Source of the DNA: Pandoraea commovens
GTDB taxonomy: Bacteria > Pseudomonadota > Gammaproteobacteria > Burkholderiales > Burkholderiaceae
Reading direction: 5' to 3'
Assembly: GCF_902459615.1 (NCBI RefSeq)
Contig: NZ_CABPSA010000007.1
Location: forward strand, 1-64,000
DNA length: 64,000 bases
Shown here piece after piece: positions 43,238-53,074 of the stretch. The translations under genes were made by a program, and so were the position numbers. Within the stretch, counting starts at the first letter, position 1, and each line of letters opens with the position of its first letter. Under the pieces are notes generated by a model, which did no database searches, was not told where the DNA came from, and worked only from the letters and a program-made list of their open reading frames with translations.

Positions 43238-43579
43238 TCAGTGCGCTCCCTTTGCTGCCGATTCGTCGTTAGCCGCCTTGGCAGGGGCCTTATCCTTTTT
43301 CTTGAACATCTCCAGCATGCGCTGCGTGACGAGGAAGCCCCCGAACACGTTCACCGCTGCAAGCGCCACCGCCACCACACCCATCGTCTTGCCGAGGTTG
43401 CCTTCGGTGAGACCGGCGGCCAGCATTGCGCCTACGATCACGATGGCCGAGATCGCATTGGTCACCGCCATGAGCGGCGTGTGCAGCGCAGGCGTGACGT
43501 TCCACACCACGTGATAGCCGACGTACACCGCCAGCACGAAGATGATCAGGTTGATCACCGTGTGATTAATCAATTCCAT
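43238..43579 (-). CDS. pntAB: Transhydrogenase alpha subunit, membrane part (PntAB)
   Basis: 113 residues from the Met at [20 protein letters not shown], with three hydrophobic helices including [20 protein letters not shown]. In many beta-proteobacteria the alpha subunit is split into soluble PntAA and this membrane part, as here. Starts 14 bp after pntAA and ends one base before pntB. Confidence 0.92.
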   Translation of the reverse strand: MELINHTVINLIIFVLAVYVGYHVVWNVTPALHTPLMAVTNAISAIVIVGAMLAAGLTEGNLGKTMGVVAVALAAVNVFGGFLVTQRMLEMFKKKDKAPAKAANDESAAKGAH

Positions 43580-43593
43580 GACAGAGCCTCCCC

Positions 43594-44724
43594 TTATGCC
43601 GCACGCAGCACTTGACCGTCGCGGCACATCAGGCACGCACTGACGATGTCGTCGTTGGTATCGATGACGAACTGACCTTCCTTGTCGATGACGAGCTTCA
43701 GGAAGTCGAGCACGTTACGGGCATAAAGCGCGGAAGCGTCCGCAGCCACCATACCGGCAAGGTTGGTGTACCCCGCGATGGTCACGCCGTGCACTTTGAC
43801 GACTTCGTCGGCTACCGACAGCGGGCAGTTGCCGCCGCCGTTGGCACCGCGCCCGGCCGCCAGATCGATGATCACCGAGCCGGGCTTCATGGCTTTGACG
43901 GTGTCTTCGCTAATGAGCGTCGGCGCGGCACGGCCCGGAATCAGGGCGGTGGAGATGACGATGTCGGCCTGCGTCAGACGCGTGTGCACCAGTTGCGCCT
44001 GACGCGCGAGCCATGCCGCAGGCATCGGGCGAGCGTAACCGCCCACACCCTTGGCGATCTCGCGTTCTTCGTCGGTCTCGAACGGCACGTCGATGAACTT
44101 CGCGCCGAGCGATTCGATCTGCTCACGCACCGCCGGACGCACGTCCGACGCTTCGATCACCGCGCCCAGACGCTTGGCCGTCGCAATGGCTTGCAAGCCA
44201 GCAACGCCAGCACCGAGTACGACCAGGCGCGCAGCCTTCACCGTACCGGCAGCCGTCATCAGCATCGGCATGAAGCGTTGATAGAGGTTCGCAGCGAGCA
44301 TCACGGCCTTGTAGCCAGCGATGTTGGCCTGCGAGGAGAGGACGTCCATGCTTTGCGCACGCGTAGTGCGCGGTGCGGCTTCGAGCGCGAAGCCGATGAT
44401 ACCGGCCGCCGCCATCCGCGCATTGTTCTCGGCATCGAACGGATTGAGCATGCCGACGACCACCGCACCGCGACGCATCTGCGCGATCTCGGCCACCGAC
44501 GGCGCACGGACCTTCAGCACCATCTCGGCACCGAACGCCTCGGCAGCGCTGCCGGTCGATGCGCCCGCTGCGACATACGCCGCATCCGGTACGCTCGCCG
44601 CCTCGCCTGCGCTCTGCTCCACGGTGACGCGATGTCCTGCGCTCACCAGCTTCTTCACCGTTTCCGGTGTGGCCGCGACGCGGGATTCGCCGTCGGCCGT
44701 CTCCTTTGGAATGCCAATATGCAT
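43594..44724 (-). CDS. pntAA: Transhydrogenase alpha subunit, NAD-binding part (PntAA)
   Basis: 376 residues. [20 protein letters not shown] is the usual N-terminus; NAD-binding Rossmann part near 165 ([20 protein letters not shown]) and the RDPAG-equivalent [12 protein letters not shown] region are present. The soluble domain binds NADH on the cytoplasmic side. A small gene of unknown function lies 42 bp upstream on the same strand. Confidence 0.95.
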   Translation of the reverse strand: MHIGIPKETADGESRVAATPETVKKLVSAGHRVTVEQSAGEAASVPDAAYVAAGASTGSAAEAFGAEMVLKVRAPSVAEIAQMRRGAVVVGMLNPFDAENNARMAAAGIIGFALEAAPRTTRAQSMDVLSSQANIAGYKAVMLAANLYQRFMPMLMTAAGTVKAARLVVLGAGVAGLQAIATAKRLGAVIEASDVRPAVREQIESLGAKFIDVPFETDEEREIAKGVGGYARPMPAAWLARQAQLVHTRLTQADIVISTALIPGRAAPTLISEDTVKAMKPGSVIIDLAAGRGANGGGNCPLSVADEVVKVHGVTIAGYTNLAGMVAADASALYARNVLDFLKLVIDKEGQFVIDTNDDIVSACLMCRDGQVLRAA

Positions 44725-44766
44725 AGTTATTGTCTCGGGGTCTGAGCCCCTGTCGTGTTGTGAAAC

Positions 44767-45141
44767 TCAGGCCGCAACGGCTCTCGGCGCTTGCATCGAA
44801 CGGCCTTCGTTGGCCGCTTCGAAGCAACGCACCTTGGTGCAGTGAATCAGATCGCACAGGAATTCCGGCTCGTAAGCGCGCAGCAGGTGCGGCTGATGTC
44901 CGTCGAGGTAGGCCCCGATCATCACCAGCTCGGCCATGCGCAACGCTTGCGCCGAAACGCCTTCGAGATACGCCAGCGGCAAATCCTGATTGCCGGTGGT
45001 GTGCAGCAAACGGGTGTAGGTGTGGTTATCCCAATACCAGTCCAGACCCAGTTCGACGAATGCGTTGTTGAACGCATGCAGATGAGCGTTAGCAACCGGT
45101 GCCATAGCGGCGGGTTTGATATGCGATTCGATGACCGACAT
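44767..45141 (-). CDS. Hypothetical protein upstream of pntAA, 124 aa
   Basis: Starts at the ATG at 45141 behind TTGGGAG; upstream in-frame codons have no better site. The sequence (HLHAFNNAFVELGLDWYWDN, GNQDLPLAYLEGVSAQALRM, YLDGHQPHLLRAYEPEFLCD) is helical and rich in aromatic residues and His. I do not recognise it. Position suggests it is co-transcribed with pnt, and the divergent LysR at 45349 may control both. Confidence 0.65.
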   Translation of the reverse strand: MSVIESHIKPAAMAPVANAHLHAFNNAFVELGLDWYWDNHTYTRLLHTTGNQDLPLAYLEGVSAQALRMAELVMIGAYLDGHQPHLLRAYEPEFLCDLIHCTKVRCFEAANEGRSMQAPRAVAA

Positions 45142-45348
45142 GATGGCGTCTCCCAAAATAGTGATCGTCCAAACCCGCTTGCTTCTCTGGCGCGACGCAT
45201 CCTCCAACGCTTTGCTGTCACACCGCCTTCATGCGGGCTGCCATTGCAGATTACGCAGCCCGACATATAAAAGACAGTTAAAGTTAATTATGCAAACCAT
45301 CAACGATTACTTATACTTCCCGGAGCACATCATGCACATCGATCAAAC

Positions 45349-46305
45349 ATGAAACACGCCACACTCCGTCAGCTGAAAGTCTTCGAAGCCGTGGCGCGCC
45401 ATCTGAGCTTTTCGCGCGCGGCCGAAGAACTTCACCTCACACAACCGGCCGTCTCGACGCAGGTCAAGCAGCTTGAAACACACGCCGGACTGCCGCTCTT
45501 CGAGCAACTGGGCAAGAAAATTTTCCTGACGCCCGCGGGCGCCGAGATGCTGCATTACAGCCGCGCGATCATCGCCCTCTTTCGCGAAACCGAAGAGGCG
45601 ATGGATCACCTCAAAGGCATTACCGGCGGCAAACTCAACGTGGCCGTCATCAGCGCGGGCGACTACTTCTTCCCGCGCCTGCTGGCAGCGTTCACGGCAC
45701 GCTATCCCGGCGTCACGCTCAACCTCACGGTGCATAACCGCGAGGAACTGTTGCACCAGTTGACCGAAAACCTGACCGATTTGGCGGTGATGGTGCGTCC
45801 GCCTCACGAGATCGACACGATCAACGAAGCTTTCGCGCCGCACCCTTACATCATCGTGGCCCCGCCCGGTCATGCGCTGGCCGGTCAGAAGCAGATTCCG
45901 TTCTCACGGCTGACGCAAGAACCGTTCATCAGCCGGGAGCGCGGCTCCGACACCTGGAATTCCTTACAGGACGCTTTCGGTCATCGCACACAGCAACTGA
46001 AAATTGCGATGGAAATTTCCAGCACGGAAACCATCAAGCAGGCGGTGATTGCGGGCATGGGGATCAGCTTCCTGTCCGCGCACACCGTCGGCATGGAGTT
46101 GCAGACGGGGCAGTTGACGGTGCTCGACGTGCAGGGCTTTCCGGCATGGCAAAGCTGGTACGTCGTGCATCGCCGCAGCAAACGGCTGCCGCCGGTCGCA
46201 CTCGCTTTCCGTCAGTTCCTGCTCTCGGAAGGCGCAGCGCTGATCGACGGGATGATGGCCTACAAAAGCACCGTGCCGCCGCCCTCAGGCAGCGACACGA
46301 AATAG
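45349..46305 (+). CDS. LysR-family regulator, CbbR-like
   Basis: 318 residues. HTH: MKHATLRQLKVFEAVARHLS followed by FSRAAEELHLTQPAVSTQVK. The ligand domain (NREELLHQLTENLTDLAVMV, MGISFLSAHTVGMELQTGQL) and overall length resemble CbbR-type regulators that sense NADPH-linked redox state. Divergent from the small gene/pnt operon, so a link to NADPH supply is attractive but not shown. No RuBisCO genes here. Confidence 0.85.
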   Translation: MKHATLRQLKVFEAVARHLSFSRAAEELHLTQPAVSTQVKQLETHAGLPLFEQLGKKIFLTPAGAEMLHYSRAIIALFRETEEAMDHLKGITGGKLNVAVISAGDYFFPRLLAAFTARYPGVTLNLTVHNREELLHQLTENLTDLAVMVRPPHEIDTINEAFAPHPYIIVAPPGHALAGQKQIPFSRLTQEPFISRERGSDTWNSLQDAFGHRTQQLKIAMEISSTETIKQAVIAGMGISFLSAHTVGMELQTGQLTVLDVQGFPAWQSWYVVHRRSKRLPPVALAFRQFLLSEGAALIDGMMAYKSTVPPPSGSDTK

Positions 46306-46336
46306 GCATCCAACGCCCTCACTGCTCCCATACCCT

Positions 46337-46357
46337 GGCAGATCGCGAAGATCTGCC
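46337..46357. terminator. Weak hairpin between convergent genes
   Basis: GGCAGATC-GCGAA-GATCTGCC, an 8-bp perfect stem between the CbbR-like gene and the convergent FAH-family gene. No T-run on either side, so function as a terminator is uncertain. Confidence 0.35.
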
Positions 46358-46431
46358 GAATGAAAAAGGGCGATCGGCTCAGGCCATTGCCACCCCGGCC
46401 GACCACCATGAAATCGCTTGCGAGGTGCCGG

Positions 46432-47205
46432 TCAACCGCCCATGCGGTTAGCCAGCGTGCCGAGTCCGTCGATGCTCACTTCCACCAGCGCGCCCTCTTT
46501 CATCGAGCCCACGCCGATCGACGTGCCCACCGCGATCACATCGCCGGGCAGCAGCGTCATGTCCTGCGACAGACGCGCAACGAGCTGCCACGGATTGAAG
46601 ATCATGTCGGCGAGCGGGTAGCGCTGACGCTCCGTGCCGTCGAGCGTCGTGACCAGTTCGGCCTCGCGCCAGTCGAAGTCCTCGGCAATGAACGGGCCGA
46701 GGCAGCCGAAGGTGTCGAAGCCCTTGGCGCGCGTCCATTGTGCGAAGTTGCCGTCCTGCTCGATGATTTCAGCGGCCGTCACGTCGTTGACCAGCGTGTA
46801 GCCGAGGATGTAGTCGCGCGCGACTTCCTCGCTGACGTTGCTCGCTTGCTTGCCGATGACGATGCCCAGCTCGCCCTCGAAGACGATCTTCCCGGCATAC
46901 GACGCCGGGCGACGAATCACCGCGTCGGGACCGTTGAGCGTGGTCGCAGGCTTGATGAGGAAGAGCGGATGCGAAGGCGCCGCCTTGCCGAGCTTCGCGC
47001 CGAGCGCGTGATAGTTGTTCCAGAGCGCCACGATTTTCGAGGGCTCGCACGGGCACAGCAGCTCGACCGCGTCGCGCGCAATCGTTGCCCCCGTGGCAAC
47101 CGGCTGATCGTAGAGATCGCCGCGATGTTCGAGAATCTGATCGCCCTGCAGCAGGCCGAAGCCGATGCGGCCATGTGAGGTCTTGAAACGGGTCCAGAGC
47201 TTCAT
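46432..47205 (-). CDS. Fumarylacetoacetate hydrolase-family protein
   Basis: 257 residues from the Met at MKLWTRFKTSHGRIGFGLLQ, with AGGA upstream; the frame runs 21 residues further but without a better start. Motifs: FEGELGIVIGKQ, DVTAAEIIEQDGNFAQWTRA, KGFDTFGCLGPFIAEDFDWR. Such proteins include isomerase/decarboxylases of homoprotocatechuate catabolism and acylpyruvases; substrate unknown. Convergent with the CbbR-like gene; 141 bp downstream of frc1 on the same strand, so it may be in the same transcript. Confidence 0.85.
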   Translation of the reverse strand: MKLWTRFKTSHGRIGFGLLQGDQILEHRGDLYDQPVATGATIARDAVELLCPCEPSKIVALWNNYHALGAKLGKAAPSHPLFLIKPATTLNGPDAVIRRPASYAGKIVFEGELGIVIGKQASNVSEEVARDYILGYTLVNDVTAAEIIEQDGNFAQWTRAKGFDTFGCLGPFIAEDFDWREAELVTTLDGTERQRYPLADMIFNPWQLVARLSQDMTLLPGDVIAVGTSIGVGSMKEGALVEVSIDGLGTLANRMGG

Positions 47206-47346
47206 GCGTTTGCCATTCCTGTAGCGGCCCGGCAGCACGGCAACGTTCGCCATGTGTGCGCCGGGCACGATGTCTTGAAGTCATTCACATCTGCCTCTTG
47301 CAGACACTGGGGCGCCTTGCACACGCATTGCGCCCATTCAGATTCG

Positions 47347-48594
47347 TCAGACCGCGCCGACTTCGCGCAGCGCCGCGATCTGTTGCAGGCTGTAGCCGAA
47401 TTCGCCGAGCACGTCGTCCGTGTGTTCGCCCAGCAGCGGCGAACGCTCCACGTGCGTGGGGCTGTCGGAGAGCTTGATCGGATTGCCGACGGTCAGGTAC
47501 TTACCGCGCTTCGGGTGGTCGACTTCGACGATGGTGCCGGTCTCGCGCAGCGACATGTCTTCGGCGATTTCTTTCATCGACAGGATCGGTCCGCACGGAA
47601 TGTCGTACTCGTTGAGAATGCCCATGACCTCGAACTTGGTCTTCGTCATGGTCCACTGCTCGACGGTGTCGAAGATCTCGCGCAGACGCGGCAGACGCGC
47701 ACGCGGCGTGGCGTATTCGGGATGTTCGACCCATTCGGGCTTGCCGATCACCTTGCAGATCGAGCCCCACACGGGTGCCTGCGTGATGAAGTAGATGTAC
47801 GCGTTCGGATCCGTCTCCCAGCCCTGGCACTTGAGAATCCAGCCTGGCTGACCGCCGCCTGAGGCATTACCTGCACGCGGCACCGCATCGCCGAACTGAC
47901 CGTTCGGGAACTGCGGGTACTCTTCCATCACGCGCGCGCGCTCAAGGCGCTGCTGGTCGCGCAGCTTCACGCGGCAGAGGTTCAGCACGCCGTCCTGCAT
48001 GGCGGCCAGCACGCGCTGGCCCTGTCCGGTCATGGTGCGCTGATACAGCGCCGTCACAATGCCCAGCGCCAGATGCAGGCCCGTGCCCGAGTCGCCGATC
48101 TGCGCACCCGTCACCATCGGCGGGCCGTCGTCGAAACCGGTGGTGGAGGCTGCGCCGCCCACGCACTGCGCCACGTTCTCGTAGACCTTGCAGTCCTGAT
48201 ACGGACCGGGGCCGAAGCCCTTCACCGAGGCCACGATCATGCGCGGGTTCAGCGAGTGAATGTGCTCCCAGGTGAAACCCATGCGATCGAGCGCGCCGGG
48301 TGCGAAGTTCTCCACGAGCACGTCGCAGTCGCGAATCATGCGCTCGAGCACCGCCTTGCCTTCCGGATGCTTCGTATCGAGCGTGATCGAACGCTTGTTG
48401 CTGTTGAGCATCGTGAAGTAGAGGCTGTCCGCGTCAGGAATGTCGCGCAGCTGATCGCGCGTCACATCACCGTGCCCCGCGCGTTCGATCTTGATCACGT
48501 CTGCGCCGAACCAGGCCAGCAATTGCGTACACGTTGGCCCGGACTGCACATGCGTGAAGTCGAGAATGCGCACACCTTCGAGTGCCTTTCCCAT
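47347..48594 (-). CDS. frc: Formyl-CoA:oxalate CoA-transferase, copy 1
   Basis: 415 residues of CoA-transferase family III, close to Oxalobacter Frc as I remember it. It moves CoA from formyl-CoA to oxalate. The catalytic Asp is Asp168 in [12 protein letters not shown] (Asp169 in copy 2). The glycine loop near residue 260 reads SGGGQPGW, differing from GGGGQPGW in copy 2. AGGAGGAG precedes the ATG. A regulon-type operator lies about 155-180 bp upstream. Confidence 0.92.
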   Translation of the reverse strand: MGKALEGVRILDFTHVQSGPTCTQLLAWFGADVIKIERAGHGDVTRDQLRDIPDADSLYFTMLNSNKRSITLDTKHPEGKAVLERMIRDCDVLVENFAPGALDRMGFTWEHIHSLNPRMIVASVKGFGPGPYQDCKVYENVAQCVGGAASTTGFDDGPPMVTGAQIGDSGTGLHLALGIVTALYQRTMTGQGQRVLAAMQDGVLNLCRVKLRDQQRLERARVMEEYPQFPNGQFGDAVPRAGNASGGGQPGWILKCQGWETDPNAYIYFITQAPVWGSICKVIGKPEWVEHPEYATPRARLPRLREIFDTVEQWTMTKTKFEVMGILNEYDIPCGPILSMKEIAEDMSLRETGTIVEVDHPKRGKYLTVGNPIKLSDSPTHVERSPLLGEHTDDVLGEFGYSLQQIAALREVGAV

Positions 48595-48744
48595 GGTTTG
48601 TCTCCTCCTGATGCGACGGCGTTTATGTAATGGGTGCGCGAGATTCCCCCGATAGCCGTTCTGAAAGCAGCCTCACACGTGGGTCTCACCGGATCTGACG
48701 ACGGCTGTCGCCTCTTCGGGCGCCATCCCATTCGTCGATCGAAT

Positions 48745-48775
48745 CTTGTGATATACGGTATTTCATACACGATAT
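48745..48775. promoter_or_regulatory. Oxalate-regulon operator site 1 (frc1)
   Basis: CTTGTGATATACGGTAT at 48745-48761 followed by a second ATACACGATAT at 48765-48775. The first 17 bases match site 3 (55069-55085) at 16 of 17 positions. Located upstream of frc1. Candidate binding site for the GntR at 57027. Confidence 0.7.
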
Positions 48776-49034
48776 TTTATCAACGGCTTTTTGTTGCCGA
48801 TGCGATTTGCTGTGTCGCCGCATTTCATCGTGAAAATCGCGCAGATCCCTATGAATAAAGGCACTCCGCATTGCAACATCATTCGATTTCTACCAGTGGA
48901 ATACGGGTTTACAGGCATGTGTCACAAAGATGAAATGGGGCGACGGATGGGTCGATTTTGTATTCCCTCCTCTTAAATATATTGAATACAAAATACTTAT
49001 CGGATGAAGCTCTCGCCTTTCACCATCGCTGAAA

Positions 49035-49071
49035 GCAAAAAAGCACCGGTGCGCATAGCGCATCGGTGCTT
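49035..49071 (-). terminator. Intrinsic terminator after the PAS gene
   Basis: On the minus strand AAGCACCGATGCGC-TAT-GCGCACCGGTGCTT folds into a 14-bp stem (one A-C mismatch) followed by a T-run (TTTTGC). About 70 bp past the PAS-gene stop. Confidence 0.85.
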
Positions 49072-49140
49072 CGTTTGTAGTGTGCAGAGGTCAAGCTACG
49101 GCATTAAGCCGACGCCCCCTCCTCTACCGTTGTCAGTCCA

Positions 49141-49581
49141 TCAACTTGCCGTGGCGGCGAGTTTCGCTTCCAGTTCGGCCACGCGCTTGCGCAACTGACG
49201 GTCTTCCTGAAAGCGTGCGGTCTCGTCGCGGATCACCGCCACGATGCCGGTCACTTCGCCCGCGTCGCCGTGCAGCAGCGCAACGGTAAAGGCAATCGAC
49301 ATGGCGCGGCCGTCCTTGTGCGCGGCGGGCACCTTGAGCAGATCGCTACCGTATTTGGTCTGGCCGGTCTCCATCGTCTTGGCGTAGCCTTCGTTGTGAC
49401 GTGCCCGCAGCCGATCCGGAATGATGATGTCCAGCGGCTGACCGACCGCCTCTTCTGCCGAGAAACCGAACATCTTCTGCGCACCGGAATTCCAGAGCGT
49501 GATGATGTTTTGCGGGTCGGCCACGACGATGGCGTCGCCCACCACTTCTACCAACTGACCGACGTCGACGGATGCGCTCAT
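49141..49581 (-). CDS. Small PAS-domain protein
   Basis: 146 residues from the Met at MSASVDVGQLVEVVGDAIVV with GGAGACATC upstream. A single PAS domain (IVVADPQNIITLWNSGAQKM, FGFSAEEAVGQPLDIIIPDR) and a C-terminal coiled-coil helix (RQLRKRVAELEAKLAATA). No kinase, GGDEF or DNA-binding output domain is seen. Sits between the two frc genes inside the oxalate locus; it may sense a ligand or redox state and act on another protein. Confidence 0.85.
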   Translation of the reverse strand: MSASVDVGQLVEVVGDAIVVADPQNIITLWNSGAQKMFGFSAEEAVGQPLDIIIPDRLRARHNEGYAKTMETGQTKYGSDLLKVPAAHKDGRAMSIAFTVALLHGDAGEVTGIVAVIRDETARFQEDRQLRKRVAELEAKLAATAS

Positions 49582-49667
49582 GATGTCTCCAATAATCTTG
49601 TGGGGAATGCGATTGGCATGACTACCAAACATGCCAATAAAGTACATCAATTAGAGGACAACACGGT

Positions 49668-49713
49668 CCCGAAAATAAAAATGGGTGCCGACTCCGCAGG
49701 GAGCCGCACCCAT
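49668..49713 (-). terminator. Intrinsic terminator after frc copy 2
   Basis: On the minus strand ATGGGTGC ... GCACCCAT (49681-49688 with 49706-49713) with an inner CGGCTCC/GGAGTCG stem, followed by TTTTTATTTTC. 90 bp past the frc2 stop, so it ends the oxc-frc2 transcript. Confidence 0.85.
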
Positions 49714-49802
49714 GAACACCTTGCCTGCTTGCGAAATGCCCGCACCGCCGCCGCCCGCAGGCGGCGATGGCACGTGCGACATCGCGATGTTGCGTGACGG
49801 TC

Positions 49803-51053
49803 TTAGACCGAGCGCGACGTGTGCAGGTTAGCGATCTGGTCCTTGCTGTAACCCAGCTCGGCCAGGATCTCGTCGGTGTGCTCACCCAGCAGCGGCGAAC
49901 CCGTGATTTCCGGCTTCAGACCCGAGAACTTGATCGGGCTGCCGACCGTCAGGTACGAACCACGTTCCTTGTGCGGCACTTCCACGATCGTGCCCGATGC
50001 GCGCAGCGACGGATCGTTGGCGATTTCCTTCATCGAGAGCACCGGAGCACACGGGATGTCGAACTTGCGCAGGATGTCGACCGCTTCGTACTTCGTCTTG
50101 TCGGCCAGCCAGGCTTCGATGGTCGCGAAGATGTCGAAGATGTGCGGTTGACGAGCTTGCGGCGTCGCGTAGTTCGGATCGCTGATCCACTCCGGCTTGC
50201 CCAGCGCGCGGCAGATCGGCTCCCAGGCGTGACCCTGAATCGTGAAGTAGATGTAAGCGTTCGGGTCCGTTTCCCAGCCCTTGCACTTGAGCACCCAGCC
50301 CGGCTGACCGCCACCGCCGGCGTTACCGCCGCGCGGCACGACGTCGCTGAACTCGCCATGCGGGTACTGCGGATACTCTTCGAGGTAGCCGATACGGTCC
50401 AGACGCTGCTGGTCGCGCAGCTTCACGCGGCACAGGTTGATGACCGAATCCTGCATCGAGACAGCGACCTTCTGGCCACGGCCCGTCTGACCACGGCCGA
50501 TGATGGCCGTCAGAATACCGATCGCGAGGTGCATACCCGTGTTGCTGTCGCCCAGTGCAGCGGCCGACACCGTGGGGGGGCCGTCCCAGAAGCCCGTCGT
50601 CGATGCTGCGCCGCCTGCGCACTGCGCCACGTTCTCATACACCTTCAGGTCGTCGTAGTGGTGACCGTCCGAGAAGCCCTTCACCGAGGCCATGATCAGC
50701 TTCGGGTTGAGTTCGTTCAGACGTTCCCACGAGAAGCCCATGCGGTCGAGGGCGCCCGGGCCGAAGTTCTCCACCAGCACGTCGGATTCACGCACCAGCT
50801 TTTCGAGGACTTCCTTGCCTTCCTGCGTCTTCGTGTCCAGCGTCAATGAGCGCTTGTTGCTGTTGAGCATCGTGAAGTACAAGGCATCGGCGTCGGGGAT
50901 GTCGCGCAGTTGGTTACGCGTAACGTCGCCCGAACCCGGGCGTTCCACCTTGATCACGTCAGCGCCGAACCAGGCCAGCAGCTGGGTACAAGCCGGGCCG
51001 GCCTGCACGTGCGTGAAGTCGATGATCTTGATTCCTTCGAGGGGTTTGCTCAT
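49803..51053 (-). CDS. frc: Formyl-CoA:oxalate CoA-transferase, copy 2
   Basis: 416 residues. Catalytic Asp169 in [11 protein letters not shown] and glycine loop GGGGQPGW, both as in Oxalobacter Frc. Most similar to copy 1 at 47347 (shared [20 protein letters not shown], [17 protein letters not shown]). Starts 27 bp after the oxc stop; AAGGAG precedes the ATG. Makes oxalyl-CoA for Oxc and recycles CoA to give formate. Confidence 0.94.
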   Translation of the reverse strand: MSKPLEGIKIIDFTHVQAGPACTQLLAWFGADVIKVERPGSGDVTRNQLRDIPDADALYFTMLNSNKRSLTLDTKTQEGKEVLEKLVRESDVLVENFGPGALDRMGFSWERLNELNPKLIMASVKGFSDGHHYDDLKVYENVAQCAGGAASTTGFWDGPPTVSAAALGDSNTGMHLAIGILTAIIGRGQTGRGQKVAVSMQDSVINLCRVKLRDQQRLDRIGYLEEYPQYPHGEFSDVVPRGGNAGGGGQPGWVLKCKGWETDPNAYIYFTIQGHAWEPICRALGKPEWISDPNYATPQARQPHIFDIFATIEAWLADKTKYEAVDILRKFDIPCAPVLSMKEIANDPSLRASGTIVEVPHKERGSYLTVGSPIKFSGLKPEITGSPLLGEHTDEILAELGYSKDQIANLHTSRSV

Positions 51054-51080
51054 GTCATGTCTCCTTGATTGACTCGGCTC

Positions 51081-52859
51081 TTACTTTTTCATCGCCGCGC
51101 TTTGCGGATTCAGGTTCGTCAGACGACCGCTTTCGGTGCCTGCGGATTCATCGATCACGGCGTTGATCAGGACCGGCTTGCCCGAAGCAATAGATTCTTC
51201 GAGGGCCTTCGTCAGCTCAGCCGGCGTGGTCACGTTGTAACCAATGCCACCGAACGCTTCGATCATCTTGTCGTAGCGCGCGCCCTTGACGAACACCGTC
51301 GGGGCCACGTCCTTGCCGCCCGTCGGGTTGACGTCGGTGCCGCGATACACACCGTTGTTGTTGAAGATGATGGTGGTGATCGGCAGCTCGTAACGGCAGA
51401 TGGTTTCGAGTTCCATGCCGCTGAAGCCAAAGGCGCTGTCGCCTTCGATCGCCACGACCGGCAGGCCGCTCGTGACTGCCGCGCCGATGGCGAAGCCCAT
51501 ACCGATACCCATCACGCCCCACGTACCCGAGTCGAAGCGCTTACGCGGCTGGTACTGGTCGATGATGCTGCGCGCATAGTCCAGCGTGTTCGCGCCTTCG
51601 TTGACGAGGTTGATGTCCGGGTGCTTCTTGAGCACGTCGCGGATCGCGCCGAGTGCACTGTGGAAGTTCATCGGCGACGGATTCTGCGCAAGGGTCTGCG
51701 CCATCTTCGCCAGGTTCTTGTTCTTGCGCTCGGCGATAGCGCCGGTCCACTCGGCCGAGGGCTTGCCAAAGTTGGCATCCACACCGGCGAGCAGTGCCTT
51801 CACGCATGAACCGATGTCACCGATCACCGGGGCGGCAATCGCGACGTTGCTGTCGATTTCCGTCGGCGAGATGTCGATCTGCACGAACTTCTTCGGTGCG
51901 GCACCCCAGGTCTTGCCCTTGCCGTGAGCGAGCAGCCAGTTCAGGCGTGCTCCGATCAGCACGACGACGTCAGCCTCCTGCAGCACGAACGAACGTGCGG
52001 CTGCGGCCGATTGCTCATGCGTGTCGGGCAACAGGCCCTTGGCCATCGACATCGGCAGGTACGGAATGCCGGTCTTCTCGACCAGCGCGCGGATGTCTTC
52101 GTCGGCCTGAGCGTACGAAGCGCCCTTGCCCAGCAGAATCAGCGGACGCTTGGCGCCCTTGATCACGTCGAGTGCGCGTTGGACAGCATCCTGCGCAGGG
52201 ATCTGACGCGGTGCGGCGTCGATCACGCGGATCAGCGAATCCTTGGCCTTTTGTGCGTCGATGGTCTGCGACAGCAGCTTGGCCGGCAGATCCAGATAGA
52301 CACCACCGGGGCGACCCGACACGGCTGCGCGGATCGCGCGGGCAAGGCCCACGCCGATGTCTTCGGCGTGCAGCACGCGGTAAGCCGCTTTGCAATACGG
52401 CTTGGCCGCATTGAGCTGATCCATTTCTTCGTAGTCGCCCTGTTGCAGGTCGACGATTTCACGCTCGCTCGAACCGCTGATGAGAATCATCGGGAAGCAG
52501 TTCGTAGTGGCGTTGGCGAGTGCCGTCAGGCCGTTCAGGAAGCCAGGTGCGGACACCGTCAGGCAGATACCCGGCTTTTGCGTCATGTAGCCAGCGATCG
52601 CGGCGGCGTGGCCAGCGTGCTGTTCGTGACGGAAGCCGATGAAGCGCAGGCCTTCGGCTTGCGCCAGGCGGGCCAGATCGGTGATGGGAATCCCCACCAG
52701 ACCGAAGATGGTGTCGATGTCGTTCGCTTTCAGGGCATCGATGACCAGATGGAAGCCATCGGTCGTTGCTGCCTCGGACACGATGTTCGCGTGTCGGCTG
52801 TTGTCTTCGAGCGTCTCGTTTTCCGCCTTGCCGACTGGCACGGTCATCGCAATGGACAT
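51081..52859 (-). CDS. oxc: Oxalyl-CoA decarboxylase
   Basis: 592 residues from the ATG at 52859 (GGAGGAGAGAATT upstream). A thiamin-diphosphate enzyme: catalytic Glu79 in [12 protein letters not shown]; ThDP motif [20 protein letters not shown] to FNNNGVYRG. It converts oxalyl-CoA to formyl-CoA and CO2. Operon with frc2. No regulon-type operator is visible directly upstream of oxc; the transcript may start at oxlT. Confidence 0.95.
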   Translation of the reverse strand: MSIAMTVPVGKAENETLEDNSRHANIVSEAATTDGFHLVIDALKANDIDTIFGLVGIPITDLARLAQAEGLRFIGFRHEQHAGHAAAIAGYMTQKPGICLTVSAPGFLNGLTALANATTNCFPMILISGSSEREIVDLQQGDYEEMDQLNAAKPYCKAAYRVLHAEDIGVGLARAIRAAVSGRPGGVYLDLPAKLLSQTIDAQKAKDSLIRVIDAAPRQIPAQDAVQRALDVIKGAKRPLILLGKGASYAQADEDIRALVEKTGIPYLPMSMAKGLLPDTHEQSAAAARSFVLQEADVVVLIGARLNWLLAHGKGKTWGAAPKKFVQIDISPTEIDSNVAIAAPVIGDIGSCVKALLAGVDANFGKPSAEWTGAIAERKNKNLAKMAQTLAQNPSPMNFHSALGAIRDVLKKHPDINLVNEGANTLDYARSIIDQYQPRKRFDSGTWGVMGIGMGFAIGAAVTSGLPVVAIEGDSAFGFSGMELETICRYELPITTIIFNNNGVYRGTDVNPTGGKDVAPTVFVKGARYDKMIEAFGGIGYNVTTPAELTKALEESIASGKPVLINAVIDESAGTESGRLTNLNPQSAAMKK

Positions 52860-52956
52860 AATTCTCTCCTCCAATTTTTCCGGTTTCAGTGTTGCGTCGT
52901 CTTGTCTGACGATTAGTGGGTATTCCTGTACTGCTTCTCTACTTGCTCACCCGGCC

Positions 52957-52989
52957 GTGCAACCGAGCCCCCGAGGGCCCGGGTTGCAC
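52957..52989. repeat. Inverted repeat between oxlT and oxc
   Basis: GTGCAACC (52957 region) pairs with GGTTGCAC, with a GC-rich inner part (GAGCCC ... GGGCCC). No T-run on either strand. It could attenuate or partly terminate oxlT transcription before oxc, or stabilise a processed mRNA. Confidence 0.45.
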
Positions 52990-53074
52990 GCCGGTTAAAC
53001 ATGTTGCTAATCAAGCCAGCCAATCTGCCTCTAATTAGTACTGCTCAACGTCCAGATGACGTATCGAACTCGCT

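Larger units (their letters stand above)
48595..49140. other. Intergenic region frc1 / PAS gene: operator and terminator, no gene
   Basis: The 546 bp carry the oxalate-type operator at 48745-48775 and the terminator at 49035-49071. The remainder holds no frame I would call; it is less GC-rich than the flanks. Confidence 0.5.
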
